Positions 9,183-18,615 of a stretch of 64,000 nt of DNA are shown here, one piece after another. The notes below the pieces were generated by a model, which worked only from the letters and a program-made list of their open reading frames with translations, had not been told where the DNA came from and did not search any database. A program made the position numbers and the translations under genes. The stretch comes from Polaromonas sp. (GTDB taxonomy: Bacteria; Pseudomonadota; Gammaproteobacteria; Burkholderiales; Burkholderiaceae_C), in assembly GCA_013297865.1 (NCBI GenBank), contig JAAFIP010000002.1:351085-415084 (forward strand). Direction: 5' to 3'. Numbering within the stretch: the first letter of the stretch is position 1; each line of letters begins with the position of its first letter.

Positions 9183-9415
9183 GCTGGAGTAACTTTGAAA
9201 AAGATAGCTAACAAAGACCTATCATCGTAGGCAGATTTCGGTTTATTAGCTGAATTGGTGTTGCCAGCAACGTTGAGCTGCCCAGCATAGAAAGGTATTT
9301 AAAAATCGGTAATGGCCCCGCCCTGGATATAAAGCCTGAATTCGCAGAATTCCTGGAAATGAGATTCTAAATTCCTCAAGGGGCTTGATTTTCAAGATGG
9401 TACCTAGCTCTGAGC
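9183..9415. other. Low-GC intergenic stretch with a possible gene remnant
   Basis: No complete gene is visible. A 38-codon open stretch on the plus strand (9254-9370) ends in PALDIKPEFAEFLEMRF and then a stop. Its composition looks like the C-terminus of a real protein, but there is no start codon or ribosome-binding site. It is probably a leftover of a truncated gene. The GC content is clearly below that of the flanking core genes. Confidence 0.3.
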
Positions 9416-9838
9416 TCAATAAGATCCCTCAAATTGAATAGTTAAACTTTTTTGTATGACAGCTGTTTGAGGCATAACTGGTTGAATTGCAATTGCCTCC
9501 TTCAATGCTTGAATAATCTCACTGCGCATAGAAATAAGACTTGTTGGTAAATAAATTTTACGAATAGTCCACGTAGTATCTACCCCTTCTTCAAGTTTTC
9601 CTATTCCACCACTTTGTGCTTCGATGCGTATAACTTCTCCCTTCCAATACAGGGCATAGATCGGAAACTCTTCTGTTTCGTGTGGTGCGCCTTGAACCCA
9701 AATAAAGAAAATATCACGTTCTCTATCTATTGACCACCAAAGTGGTGGATATGGCAAATGCCCAATCCACCCCTTGAAGATTGACCACTCATAGCGAGCT
9801 TTATCAGCCTCGCAAAGTTCTTCAAATACAAATGCCAC
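9416..9838 (-). CDS. Hypothetical protein of 140 residues, low GC
   Basis: The gene starts with GTG at 9838, preceded by GGACGGAG about 8 bases upstream. The product is acidic and aromatic-rich (WIGHLPYPPLWWSID, FFIWVQGAPHETEEFP), cytoplasmic, with no signal or membrane segment. I do not recognise the family. The size, acidity and isolated setting are reminiscent of immunity proteins of polymorphic or Rhs toxins, but no toxin gene is present. Base composition is far more AT-rich than the neighbouring core genes, which points to recent acquisition. Confidence 0.65.
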   Translation of the reverse strand: MAFVFEELCEADKARYEWSIFKGWIGHLPYPPLWWSIDRERDIFFIWVQGAPHETEEFPIYALYWKGEVIRIEAQSGGIGKLEEGVDTTWTIRKIYLPTSLISMRSEIIQALKEAIAIQPVMPQTAVIQKSLTIQFEGSY

Positions 9839-10132
9839 TTTTGTCTACTCCGTCCTAGATTAGAAATTTAGGGTTAAGAAATTCTGAGGTTTCCCATTTT
9901 CCATTTTTAAACGCAATGCTGTTTTTGCCACTCCAGTCTGACCGAAACAGACAAAAACTGACTTAACCAACTGCTGTCCAACAACAGCAAAGACGGTATA
10001 ACGATTTAAGCCAAAAAATGTGCCTGAAGGTTAAACTTTATGCGAAATCGGCTCATTGCACGTCCTGATGCCCCCAACAATGCAGTGAAAAAAACCTTCG
10101 AACCACCTTTTAGTAAACCTTGCTTCACTGGA

Positions 10133-11116
10133 ATGCAGTCTCTTAATCTAACCCCGCCCCTTGCTGTGGCCTACAGCGGCGGCGCGGATTCCACCGCGCT
10201 GCTCATGCTGTGCGCCCGGCAATTTGCGGGGCAGGTGCAGGCGATCCACATCCACCATGGTTTGCAGGCGGCGGCAGACGATTTTGCGGCGCATTGTGCG
10301 GCGTTTTGCGCCCGGCTGCAGGTGCCGCTGCATGTGGTGCATGTGCAGGCGCACGCGGCAGCAGGCCAGAGTCCGGAGGATGCGGCCCGCCGGGCTCGCT
10401 ACACGGCGTTGGTAACCAAGGTTTTGGATATCAATCGGGCTGCAGACCAACAGAATATCGCGGGAGCAGCTATACAAAGCATAGCAATTGCCCAACATGC
10501 GGATGACCAGATAGAGACCCTGCTGCTGGCCCTGAGCCGGGGCGCGGGGCTACCGGGCTTGGCCGCCATGCCCTCGCGCTGGCAGCGTGGGGGAATCGAA
10601 TGGGTGCGGCCATTGCTGGACGTGCCCTCGCACGCCATCCGCGCCTGGCTGGCCGCGCAGGGCCTGCAGGCGCGCCATCCGGGCAGCGCCCAGCTCGGCC
10701 AAGGCTGGGTGGAGGACCCTACCAATACCGACCCCCAGTTCACCCGCAACCGCATACGCCACACCCTGCTGCCCGCGCTGGAAGCAACATTCCCGCAGTT
10801 TCGCGACACCTTTGCCCGCTCGGCGCGCCACGCCGCCCAGGCCCAGGTGCTGCTGACCCAGCTGGCAGCGCAAGACCTCGCAGCCACCGGCAACCCACCG
10901 CGTATCGACGCGCTGCACAGCCTGAGTGCCGAGCGCCAGGCCAACGCCCTGCGCCACTGGCTCAAAACCAGCCACCAGGTGGCGGCCAGCGCGGCCCAGC
11001 TGGACGAGCTGCAAAGCCAGATTGCCGCCTGCACCAACCGTGGCAAGCAAATCCACATCAAGGTGGCGGCAGGCTTTGTGCAGCGGCAGGGCGACGTGCT
11101 TCAGTACTTACCCTGA
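10133..11116 (+). CDS. tilS: tRNA(Ile)-lysidine synthetase, carrying an in-frame repeat
   Basis: TilS converts C34 of tRNA-Ile(CAU) to lysidine using ATP and lysine. The PP-loop SGGADS is near residue 15. AQHADDQIETLLLALSRGAG and the TRNRIRHTLLP block follow. The start at 10133 is chosen because it places the PP-loop close to the N-terminus; an upstream in-frame ATG at 10040 would add 31 residues without similarity. Codons 103-118 or so (RAADQQNIAGAAIQSI) are encoded by repeat copy B, inserted just before the conserved AQHADDQ block. The gene precedes lysC, as in related genomes. Confidence 0.93.
   Translation: MQSLNLTPPLAVAYSGGADSTALLMLCARQFAGQVQAIHIHHGLQAAADDFAAHCAAFCARLQVPLHVVHVQAHAAAGQSPEDAARRARYTALVTKVLDINRAADQQNIAGAAIQSIAIAQHADDQIETLLLALSRGAGLPGLAAMPSRWQRGGIEWVRPLLDVPSHAIRAWLAAQGLQARHPGSAQLGQGWVEDPTNTDPQFTRNRIRHTLLPALEATFPQFRDTFARSARHAAQAQVLLTQLAAQDLAATGNPPRIDALHSLSAERQANALRHWLKTSHQVAASAAQLDELQSQIAACTNRGKQIHIKVAAGFVQRQGDVLQYLP
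10437..10487 (+). repeat. Dispersed structured repeat, copy B (inside tilS)
   Basis: The element reads GGGCTGCAGACC, then CAACAGAATATCGCGGGAGC, then GCTAT-N7-ATAGC. The consensus would place TAG in frame with tilS. Here that codon is CAG. The second TAG of the element, out of frame, is kept. Confidence 0.92.
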
Positions 11117-11126
11117 AGCGCCCCGT

Positions 11127-11132
11127 TATAAT
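11127..11132 (+). promoter_or_regulatory. Probable -10 element (TATAAT) upstream of lysC
   Basis: A perfect TATAAT lies 70 bp upstream of the lysC ATG, just after the tilS stop. No convincing -35 is seen at 17 bp, so the call rests on the -10 only. Confidence 0.45.
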
Positions 11133-11201
11133 CGTAGGCTTTGCAAAATGCCCACGCTGGGGCGGCAAAACACCGTAATTCAGCGCCTTTTCCACATAAA
11201 A

Positions 11202-12470
11202 ATGGCTTTAATTGTTCATAAATATGGCGGCACATCGATGGGCTCGCCCGAGCGCATCCAAAGTGTTGCCAAGCGCGTAGCCAAATGGGCGCGCGCCGGC
11301 CACCAGATGGTAGTGGTGCCCAGCGCCATGAGCGGCGAGACCAACCGCCTGCTGGGCCTGGCCAAAGTGCTGGCCCCGTCCAAAACCACCGACGCCTATC
11401 ACCGCGAGCTCGATGCTCTGGCCGCCACCGGCGAGCAGGCGAGTAGCGCGCTGCTGGCCATTGCGCTGCAAGCCGAGGGCATGGCGTCGGTCAGCTACGC
11501 TGGCTGGCAGGTGCCTATCAAAACCAATAGCGCGTTCACCAAAGCCCGCATCGAAAGCATCGACGATAAAAAAGTCCGCGCTGATCTGGCCGCTGGCAAA
11601 GTGGTGATCGTCACGGGCTTTCAGGGCGTAGACCCCGAAGGCAACATCACCACCCTGGGCCGTGGCGGCTCTGACACCTCGGCCGTGGCCGTGGCAGCGG
11701 CCATGAAAGCGGCTGAATGCCTGATCTACACCGATGTGGACGGTGTGTACACCACCGACCCGCGTGTAGTGCCCGAGGCGCGCCGCCTGCACACCGTGAG
11801 CTTTGAAGAGATGCTGGAGATGGCGTCCATGGGCTCCAAGGTGCTGCAGATCCGCTCGGTGGAGTTTGCCGGCAAATACAAAGTGCCGCTGCGGGTCCTC
11901 TCCAGCTTTACCCCCTGGGACATCAACATTGACGAAGAAGCCAAATCTGGCACGCTAATTACTTTTGAGGAAGATGAGCAAATGGAACAAGCCATCGTAT
12001 CGGGCATCGCCTTCAACCGCGACGAAGCCAAAATCTCCATCCTGGGCGTGCCTGACACCCCGGGTATCGCCTACCAAATTCTGGGTGCCGTGGCCGACGC
12101 CAACATCGAAGTGGACATCATCATCCAGAACGTGTCCAAAGACGGCAAAACCGATTTTTCGTTCACCGTGCACCGCAACGACTACGCCAAAACCATCGAC
12201 CTGCTCAAGGCCAGCGTGCTGCCCAAGCTGGGCGCGCAGGAGGTGGTGGGCGATACCAAGATCTGCAAAGTGTCCATCGTGGGCATCGGCATGCGCAGCC
12301 ATGTGGGCGTGGCCAGCAAAATGTTCCGTGCCCTGTCAGAAGACGGCATCAACATCCAGATGATCTCCACCAGCGAGATCAAGACCTCGGTCGTGATTGA
12401 CGAAAAATACATGGAGCTGGCCGTGCGCGCACTGCACAAGGCCTTTGACCTGGACCAAAGCGCAGCCTAA
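11202..12470 (+). CDS. lysC: Aspartate kinase
   Basis: This 422-residue aspartokinase phosphorylates aspartate, the first step to lysine, threonine, methionine and diaminopimelate. The start [12 protein letters not shown] is the classic N-terminus; ATG at 11202. The kinase domain spans about 1-240 with [11 protein letters not shown]. Two ACT domains follow (near 265-340 and 345-420), so feedback inhibition by lysine and/or threonine is expected. A strong hairpin terminator follows 13 bp after the stop. Confidence 0.97.
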   Translation: MALIVHKYGGTSMGSPERIQSVAKRVAKWARAGHQMVVVPSAMSGETNRLLGLAKVLAPSKTTDAYHRELDALAATGEQASSALLAIALQAEGMASVSYAGWQVPIKTNSAFTKARIESIDDKKVRADLAAGKVVIVTGFQGVDPEGNITTLGRGGSDTSAVAVAAAMKAAECLIYTDVDGVYTTDPRVVPEARRLHTVSFEEMLEMASMGSKVLQIRSVEFAGKYKVPLRVLSSFTPWDINIDEEAKSGTLITFEEDEQMEQAIVSGIAFNRDEAKISILGVPDTPGIAYQILGAVADANIEVDIIIQNVSKDGKTDFSFTVHRNDYAKTIDLLKASVLPKLGAQEVVGDTKICKVSIVGIGMRSHVGVASKMFRALSEDGINIQMISTSEIKTSVVIDEKYMELAVRALHKAFDLDQSAA

Positions 12471-12483
12471 GCACGCGGCTGAC

Positions 12484-12514
12484 AAAAAAGCCACCTCGCG
12501 AGGTGGCTTTTTTT
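12484..12514. terminator. Bidirectional rho-independent terminator between lysC and argH
   Basis: A perfect stem GCCACCTCGCGAGGTGGC is flanked by A6 on one side and T7 on the other, so it can stop transcription of both convergent genes. Confidence 0.95.
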
Positions 12515-12534
12515 ATGCACAGGCGCAATGCCGC

Positions 12535-13980
<1,446 letters not shown>

Positions 13981-14079
13981 GGTGTGGTGATCAAACGCGC
14001 TTCAGACAGGGAGGGCCACGCAGGCTGTATTTGCTTTGGGTGCCAAGACTGGCATACTTGAGTATCAGATTCTAACTTT

Positions 14080-15165
14080 GTGACACCCCAGACCGTGCAA
14101 ACCCGTTTCGGCACCTCAACCCTAGAGCCTACTGGCCCCCTGCGGGCAAGCCCCGACCTGACCTTGCCATTGCCTGACCCGCAGGTCGAGCAGGCCCCGG
14201 TGCTGATTTTTGACGCCTGCCATGTGGGCGTGATTTTGCGTGCCGTGCTGTTTGTGCAGGTGGTGCTGGCGGTGGGCGTCATGTTTGGCGCGGCCAACCC
14301 GATGGACTGGCTGGGCCGGTTGGCCCTCATGACAGGCGCATCCTTGCCTGCCACCCTGGCCTGGCTGATCGCGGCCTGCGCGCTGAAAAAACCCTTGCAG
14401 CTGCTGTCCAGAGTCGGGCAGTGGACTGGAGGCATTGCGCTGGGTGTGCTGGCGGGGCTGTACGGCTGCGGCATATTGGCTTTTATCGGCGTGGCGCAGG
14501 ACGTGCCCTGGCTGGCCAGTGCGGCCGCTGGTGCCCTGCTGGCAGCAGCCCTGGTGGCTGCCCTGGTGTGGCGCGCTGCGGGCAAGGCGCCGGCCAGCGC
14601 CAATGCCCGGCTGGCAGAGCTGCAGTCGCGCATCCGCCCGCATTTTCTGTTCAACACCCTCAACAGCGCGATTGCCCTGGTGCGCGCCGAGCCAGCGCGG
14701 GCCGAGGCGGTGCTGGAAGACCTCAGCGAGCTGTTTCGCAGCGCCCTGGTGGACCGCGGTGATTCCGTCAGCCTGGAGCAGGAGATTGCACTGGCGCAGC
14801 ACTATCTGGCCATTGAGCAGGTGCGCTTTGGCGCAAGGCTGAGGGTGCATTGGGTGCTTGATCCCCATGCCAGCCAGGCCAAGGTGCCGCCGCTGCTGCT
14901 GCAGCCTCTGGTAGAAAATGCGGTCAAGCACGGCGTGGAGCCCAGCGCCGAGGGTGCCGAGGTGAAAATCAGCACCCAGCGCCGTGGCAGCACCGTGGTA
15001 GTAAAGGTGACCAATACCGTGCCAGCAGGCCACGGCGCCAAGGGACACGGTGTGGCCCTGCGCAATGTGCACGACCGTCTGCGCCTGCTGCACGATGTGC
15101 AAACCGCTTTTCGCGCTACCATGGTCGATGGTGTCTACCAAGTGCGTATCGAGGTACCGGCATGA
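14080..15165 (+). CDS. LytS/AlgZ-type sensor histidine kinase
   Basis: The protein has 361 residues from a GTG start. Four hydrophobic segments (about residues 48-160) form the membrane sensor. The phosphoacceptor block is IRPHFLFNTLNSAIALVRAE (His near 189), typical of the LytS/YehU kinase class (PF06580). The ATP-binding part follows with PPLLLQPLVENAVKHGV and a final glycine-rich GHGVALRNVHDRL. The stop overlaps the start of the LytTR regulator (ATGA), so the two form one operon. The signal is unknown. Confidence 0.9.
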   Translation: MTPQTVQTRFGTSTLEPTGPLRASPDLTLPLPDPQVEQAPVLIFDACHVGVILRAVLFVQVVLAVGVMFGAANPMDWLGRLALMTGASLPATLAWLIAACALKKPLQLLSRVGQWTGGIALGVLAGLYGCGILAFIGVAQDVPWLASAAAGALLAAALVAALVWRAAGKAPASANARLAELQSRIRPHFLFNTLNSAIALVRAEPARAEAVLEDLSELFRSALVDRGDSVSLEQEIALAQHYLAIEQVRFGARLRVHWVLDPHASQAKVPPLLLQPLVENAVKHGVEPSAEGAEVKISTQRRGSTVVVKVTNTVPAGHGAKGHGVALRNVHDRLRLLHDVQTAFRATMVDGVYQVRIEVPA

Positions 15166-15947
15166 GTGATCTGAATGTGTTGATCGTGGACGATGAGCTG
15201 CTGGCGCGCTCGCGCATGCGCACCTTGCTGGGCGATTGCAGGCAGCCCAAGTGTGAAGTGATCGACGAAGCAGCGGACGCCATGCAGGCCCTGCAGGCCC
15301 TGAAGAAAAATCCCTGCGATGTTGCGCTGCTGGACATCCACATGCCTGGCACAGACGGGCTGCAGCTGGCCCGCGAGCTGCAGGCACTGCAGCCCGAGCT
15401 AGGCATCATTTTTGTCACTGCCCATGCCCAGCATGCCCTGGAAGCCTTTGATCTGGAAGTGGTGGATTACCTGACCAAGCCTGTGCGCCTGGAGCGCCTG
15501 GAAAAAGCCCTGAGCAAGGCGCTACAAAAAAAGGAGCTGGCCGCGCGATTGAATATTGGGCTGGAGCCTGGTTTGATGCAGGAAACGCTGATCATCCAGG
15601 ACCGCGGCCGCACCGAGCGTGTGCCCTTGCCAGAGGTGCTGTACTTCAAAGCCGAGCTCAAGTATGTGACGGTGCGTACAGCGCACAAAAGCTATATCCT
15701 GGATGGCTCGCTCAATGACCTGGAATCGCGTTATGGTGAGCACTATCTGCGCATCCACCGCAACACCCTGGTGGCCAAGCGTGCCATGCGTGCGCTGGAG
15801 CGCTACGTGGCACCTGCTGATGAGCAGGACGAGGACAGCCCGGATGTCGAGGGCTGGGCCGTGCGCCTGCGCGGCGTGGACGATGCTCTGCTGGTATCGC
15901 GCAGGCAGCTGTCAGCGGTGCGGGCAGCGATTGCCTCCACCTCCTGA
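15162..15947 (+). CDS. LytTR-family response regulator (AlgR type)
   Basis: This 261-residue regulator has a receiver domain at about 1-125, with the phosphoacceptor Asp in ALLDIHMPGTDG near residue 57 and the conserved Lys in YLTKPVR. A LytTR DNA-binding domain follows at about 145-258, including VLYFKAELKYVTVRT and YLRIHRNTLV. It is translationally coupled to the kinase just upstream. AlgR-like members control envelope and motility functions in relatives. Confidence 0.93.
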   Translation: MSDLNVLIVDDELLARSRMRTLLGDCRQPKCEVIDEAADAMQALQALKKNPCDVALLDIHMPGTDGLQLARELQALQPELGIIFVTAHAQHALEAFDLEVVDYLTKPVRLERLEKALSKALQKKELAARLNIGLEPGLMQETLIIQDRGRTERVPLPEVLYFKAELKYVTVRTAHKSYILDGSLNDLESRYGEHYLRIHRNTLVAKRAMRALERYVAPADEQDEDSPDVEGWAVRLRGVDDALLVSRRQLSAVRAAIASTS

Positions 15948-15949
15948 TG

Positions 15950-16597
15950 TCAGGGCGCGAGCCGCTCGCGCACCCATTCGCTGTCTTTGAGCGTGTAGCG
16001 CAACCGGTCGTGCAGGCGGCTGCGGCGGCCTTGCCAGAATTGCCACTCGTCCGGCACCAGCCGGTAGCCGCCCCAGTGCGGCGGGCGCGGTGGTTTGTCA
16101 CCATACAGCGCTTCAATGCGTTTCGTCTCTATTTCTAACACCTCGCGGTTGGCAATTACCTCGCTTTGGGCACTGGCCCAGGCGCCAATGCGGCTGCCCA
16201 GTGGCCGACTGTGGAAGTAGGCGTCACTTTCTTCTGCGCTGACCTTCTCCACACGGCCTTCAATGCGCACCGTACGCTCCATCTCCACCCAGTGAAACTG
16301 CAATGAGGCCAGTGGATTGCCTGCCAGCTCATGGCCCTTGCGCGACTGGTAATTGGTATACCAGACGATGCCGCGTGCATCCAGACCCTTGATCAGCACG
16401 ATGCGCGTGGAAGGCCGCAGGTTGCTGCCCACCGTGGCCAAGGTCATGGCGTTGGGCTCAGGCACCTTGTGGGCAATGGCTTCGTTCAGCCAGCCATCGA
16501 ACTGGGCAAACGGGTCCTGAGAGGCGGTCGATTCCAGCAGCTCAGCCAGTTCGTAGCTTTTGCGCAGGTCGGCGATGGGGGTAGAGGTTTGGGGCAT
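15950..16597 (-). CDS. pdxH: Pyridoxamine/pyridoxine 5'-phosphate oxidase
   Basis: This 215-residue FMN-dependent enzyme makes pyridoxal 5'-phosphate. The blocks [44 protein letters not shown] and the C-terminal [19 protein letters not shown] are all characteristic. It is convergent with the response regulator, two bases apart. Confidence 0.96.
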   Translation of the reverse strand: MPQTSTPIADLRKSYELAELLESTASQDPFAQFDGWLNEAIAHKVPEPNAMTLATVGSNLRPSTRIVLIKGLDARGIVWYTNYQSRKGHELAGNPLASLQFHWVEMERTVRIEGRVEKVSAEESDAYFHSRPLGSRIGAWASAQSEVIANREVLEIETKRIEALYGDKPPRPPHWGGYRLVPDEWQFWQGRRSRLHDRLRYTLKDSEWVRERLAP

Positions 16598-16710
16598 AAG
16601 CAGAGTGTAAGAGCTTCAGCATGGCTTGCGCAGCCAAGGGGTCATGCGATCAACCAGCAATAGCCCCAGACCGCACTTTGGCATAGCGCTGGCGCTAGCA
16701 TCTCACACCA

Positions 16711-17718
16711 ATGGATTCGCTATCACAACTTGTTTTAGGTGCTGCCTGCGGTGTGGCGGTTATGGGGCGGCGCACGGCGGTGTGGAAGGCGGCGCTATGG
16801 GGCGGCATCGCGGGCACACTGCCTGACCTGGACGCATTGATCGATTTTGGCGACCCTGTGCGCAACATGACTTATCACCGAGCGGAAAGCCACGGTTTGT
16901 TTTACCTGACTTTGCTGGCGCCAGCGATGGCTTGGCTGGTCAGCAGGGTGCATGGCCAGGTGCCGCTCTTCAAGCGATGGTGTGTGGCGCTGTGGCTGGC
17001 GCTGTTTACACACCCGCTGCTTGATACTTTCACCATTTACGGTACCCAGCTGCTACAGCCATTTTCCGAGCAGCCTTTTGGCATTGGCAGCATGTTCATC
17101 ATCGATCCGCTGTACACACTGCCTTTGCTGGTGGGTCTGATTCTGGCGCTCACCATGAAACAGTTTGCGGGGCTGCGCTGGAATGCACTGGCTCTGGGTT
17201 TTTCTTGCGTGTATCTGGCCTGGAGCGTGCTTGCGCAGGCACATGTGGAGCGCATCTTGCGCACACAGCTGGCCGCGCAAGGGCAGGGCAACGCAAAGCT
17301 GTTCGTTACACCTGCGCCGCTGAACACCATCGTTTGGCGCGTGGTGGTCATGGGCGAGCAAAGCTACTCAGAAGGTTTTTACTCGTTTTTTGATAAGAGC
17401 CGCAGCATCAAGCTAGACAGCTTTGCGCACCAGAGCGCTTTGATCAACGAGCTCAAAGGCAACTGGTCAGCCGAGCGCATGTCTTGGTTCACACATGGTT
17501 TTTACAGCTTGCGCGAAGTCAAAGGCGAAGCCATCCTGAGTGACCTGCGCATGGGGCAAGAGCCCGGCTATGTGTTTCAGTTCGCACTAGCGCGGCGCGA
17601 GGGCACTGCCTGGAAAGAGATTACTCCGATAGCTCGGGGCAACCGAGGTGATGCAGCCAAAGCCCTGCCATGGCTATGGGCGCGCATCAAAGGGCATGAC
17701 GTCCCACCACCGCGGTAA
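16711..17718 (+). CDS. Membrane-bound metal-dependent hydrolase (YdjM/YbcI-like, DUF457)
   Basis: This is a 335-residue inner-membrane protein. The N-terminal part carries the family's metal-ligand pattern: DSLSQLVLGAA, GTLPDLDAL, YHRAESHGLF and FTHPLLDTFT, with His and Asp residues between hydrophobic segments. The C-terminal third is soluble. The substrate of this family is not established. The AraC-type regulator gene begins 9 bp downstream and is probably co-transcribed. Confidence 0.85.
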   Translation: MDSLSQLVLGAACGVAVMGRRTAVWKAALWGGIAGTLPDLDALIDFGDPVRNMTYHRAESHGLFYLTLLAPAMAWLVSRVHGQVPLFKRWCVALWLALFTHPLLDTFTIYGTQLLQPFSEQPFGIGSMFIIDPLYTLPLLVGLILALTMKQFAGLRWNALALGFSCVYLAWSVLAQAHVERILRTQLAAQGQGNAKLFVTPAPLNTIVWRVVVMGEQSYSEGFYSFFDKSRSIKLDSFAHQSALINELKGNWSAERMSWFTHGFYSLREVKGEAILSDLRMGQEPGYVFQFALARREGTAWKEITPIARGNRGDAAKALPWLWARIKGHDVPPPR

Positions 17719-17727
17719 GGAATCAGT

Positions 17728-18615
17728 ATGAGCGATCTGCAAAGCGAACTCTCTTTTGCCAAGCAAGGCAGCAAGCAAGCCCTGCCCACGCTGGCGCATG
17801 CCAAGATCTTTGCCACCTCCAAAACCTATGGCTGGGATGGCATTTACGCTGAGGTGGGGGAGAACCAAGGCTGGCATGTGGAAGACATGGTGCCCGTGGG
17901 CCATTACATTGCTATTTCGCGCGATACCGAAGATTTTCATTTCAAGGTGCGCGATGCAGCTGGAGCATGGGTGCCTGTGGTGATGAAGCCCGGTTCGTTG
18001 TGGATTCAGCCCGCCCATCAGCCCTTCAGCTTTGATGTGCAAACCATGGCGCGCTGGTGTGGCGTGATCGTGCAGCCGGCCAAGCTCAAAGCGCTGGTGG
18101 GCTCTGAATCAGCGGTCGAGCCCGTGATCGGCCTGCATGATGAGGTGCTCACGCCGGTGATGCAAGCTATTTGCGCCGAGGTGCTTCGCGGCGGTAGCTC
18201 GGGGCGCAAGTTCGCCGAAGCCATGACGCTGGTGATCGGCACGCAGCTTCTGCGCCTTTTCGGCGAGGCCAATGCCGCGCCTAAAGGCGGCATCACTGGG
18301 CGGCAACTGCGCCTTGTGGCTGACCATGTGGATCAGCGAATCGATCGAGATATTTCTGTCGAGAAGCTTGCGCAATTGGTCGGGTTATCCGAGGCGCATT
18401 TCGCCCGCGCTTTCAAGCAAACCACAGGTGTGTCACCCCACAAATACGTCACCGAGCGCCGGCTGGAGCGCGGCAAGCGCTTGCTGGCAGACACGCAAGA
18501 CTCGATTGCCCAAATTGCCCTGGATTGCGGCTTCGCAGATCAAGCGCATTTTGCGCGCAGCTTTGCGCAGCACTACGGCAGCTCGCCATCTGTGCTGCGT
18601 AAATCTATAGTTTAG
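17728..18615 (+). CDS. AraC-family transcriptional regulator
   Basis: The protein has 295 residues. The C-terminal ~105 residues form the double helix-turn-helix: ISVEKLAQLVGLSEAHFARA and then IAQIALDCGFADQAHFARSF. The N-terminal ~180 residues should bind an effector or dimerise; no ligand is evident. It overlaps the 3' end of the KAP NTPase gene tail to tail by 4 bases. Confidence 0.93.
   Translation: MSDLQSELSFAKQGSKQALPTLAHAKIFATSKTYGWDGIYAEVGENQGWHVEDMVPVGHYIAISRDTEDFHFKVRDAAGAWVPVVMKPGSLWIQPAHQPFSFDVQTMARWCGVIVQPAKLKALVGSESAVEPVIGLHDEVLTPVMQAICAEVLRGGSSGRKFAEAMTLVIGTQLLRLFGEANAAPKGGITGRQLRLVADHVDQRIDRDISVEKLAQLVGLSEAHFARAFKQTTGVSPHKYVTERRLERGKRLLADTQDSIAQIALDCGFADQAHFARSFAQHYGSSPSVLRKSIV

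Noticed and set aside
10097..10112. CCTTCGAACCACC as a tRNA T-arm before tilS
   Set aside because: No cloverleaf can be formed around it, and no acceptor stem or anticodon arm is seen.
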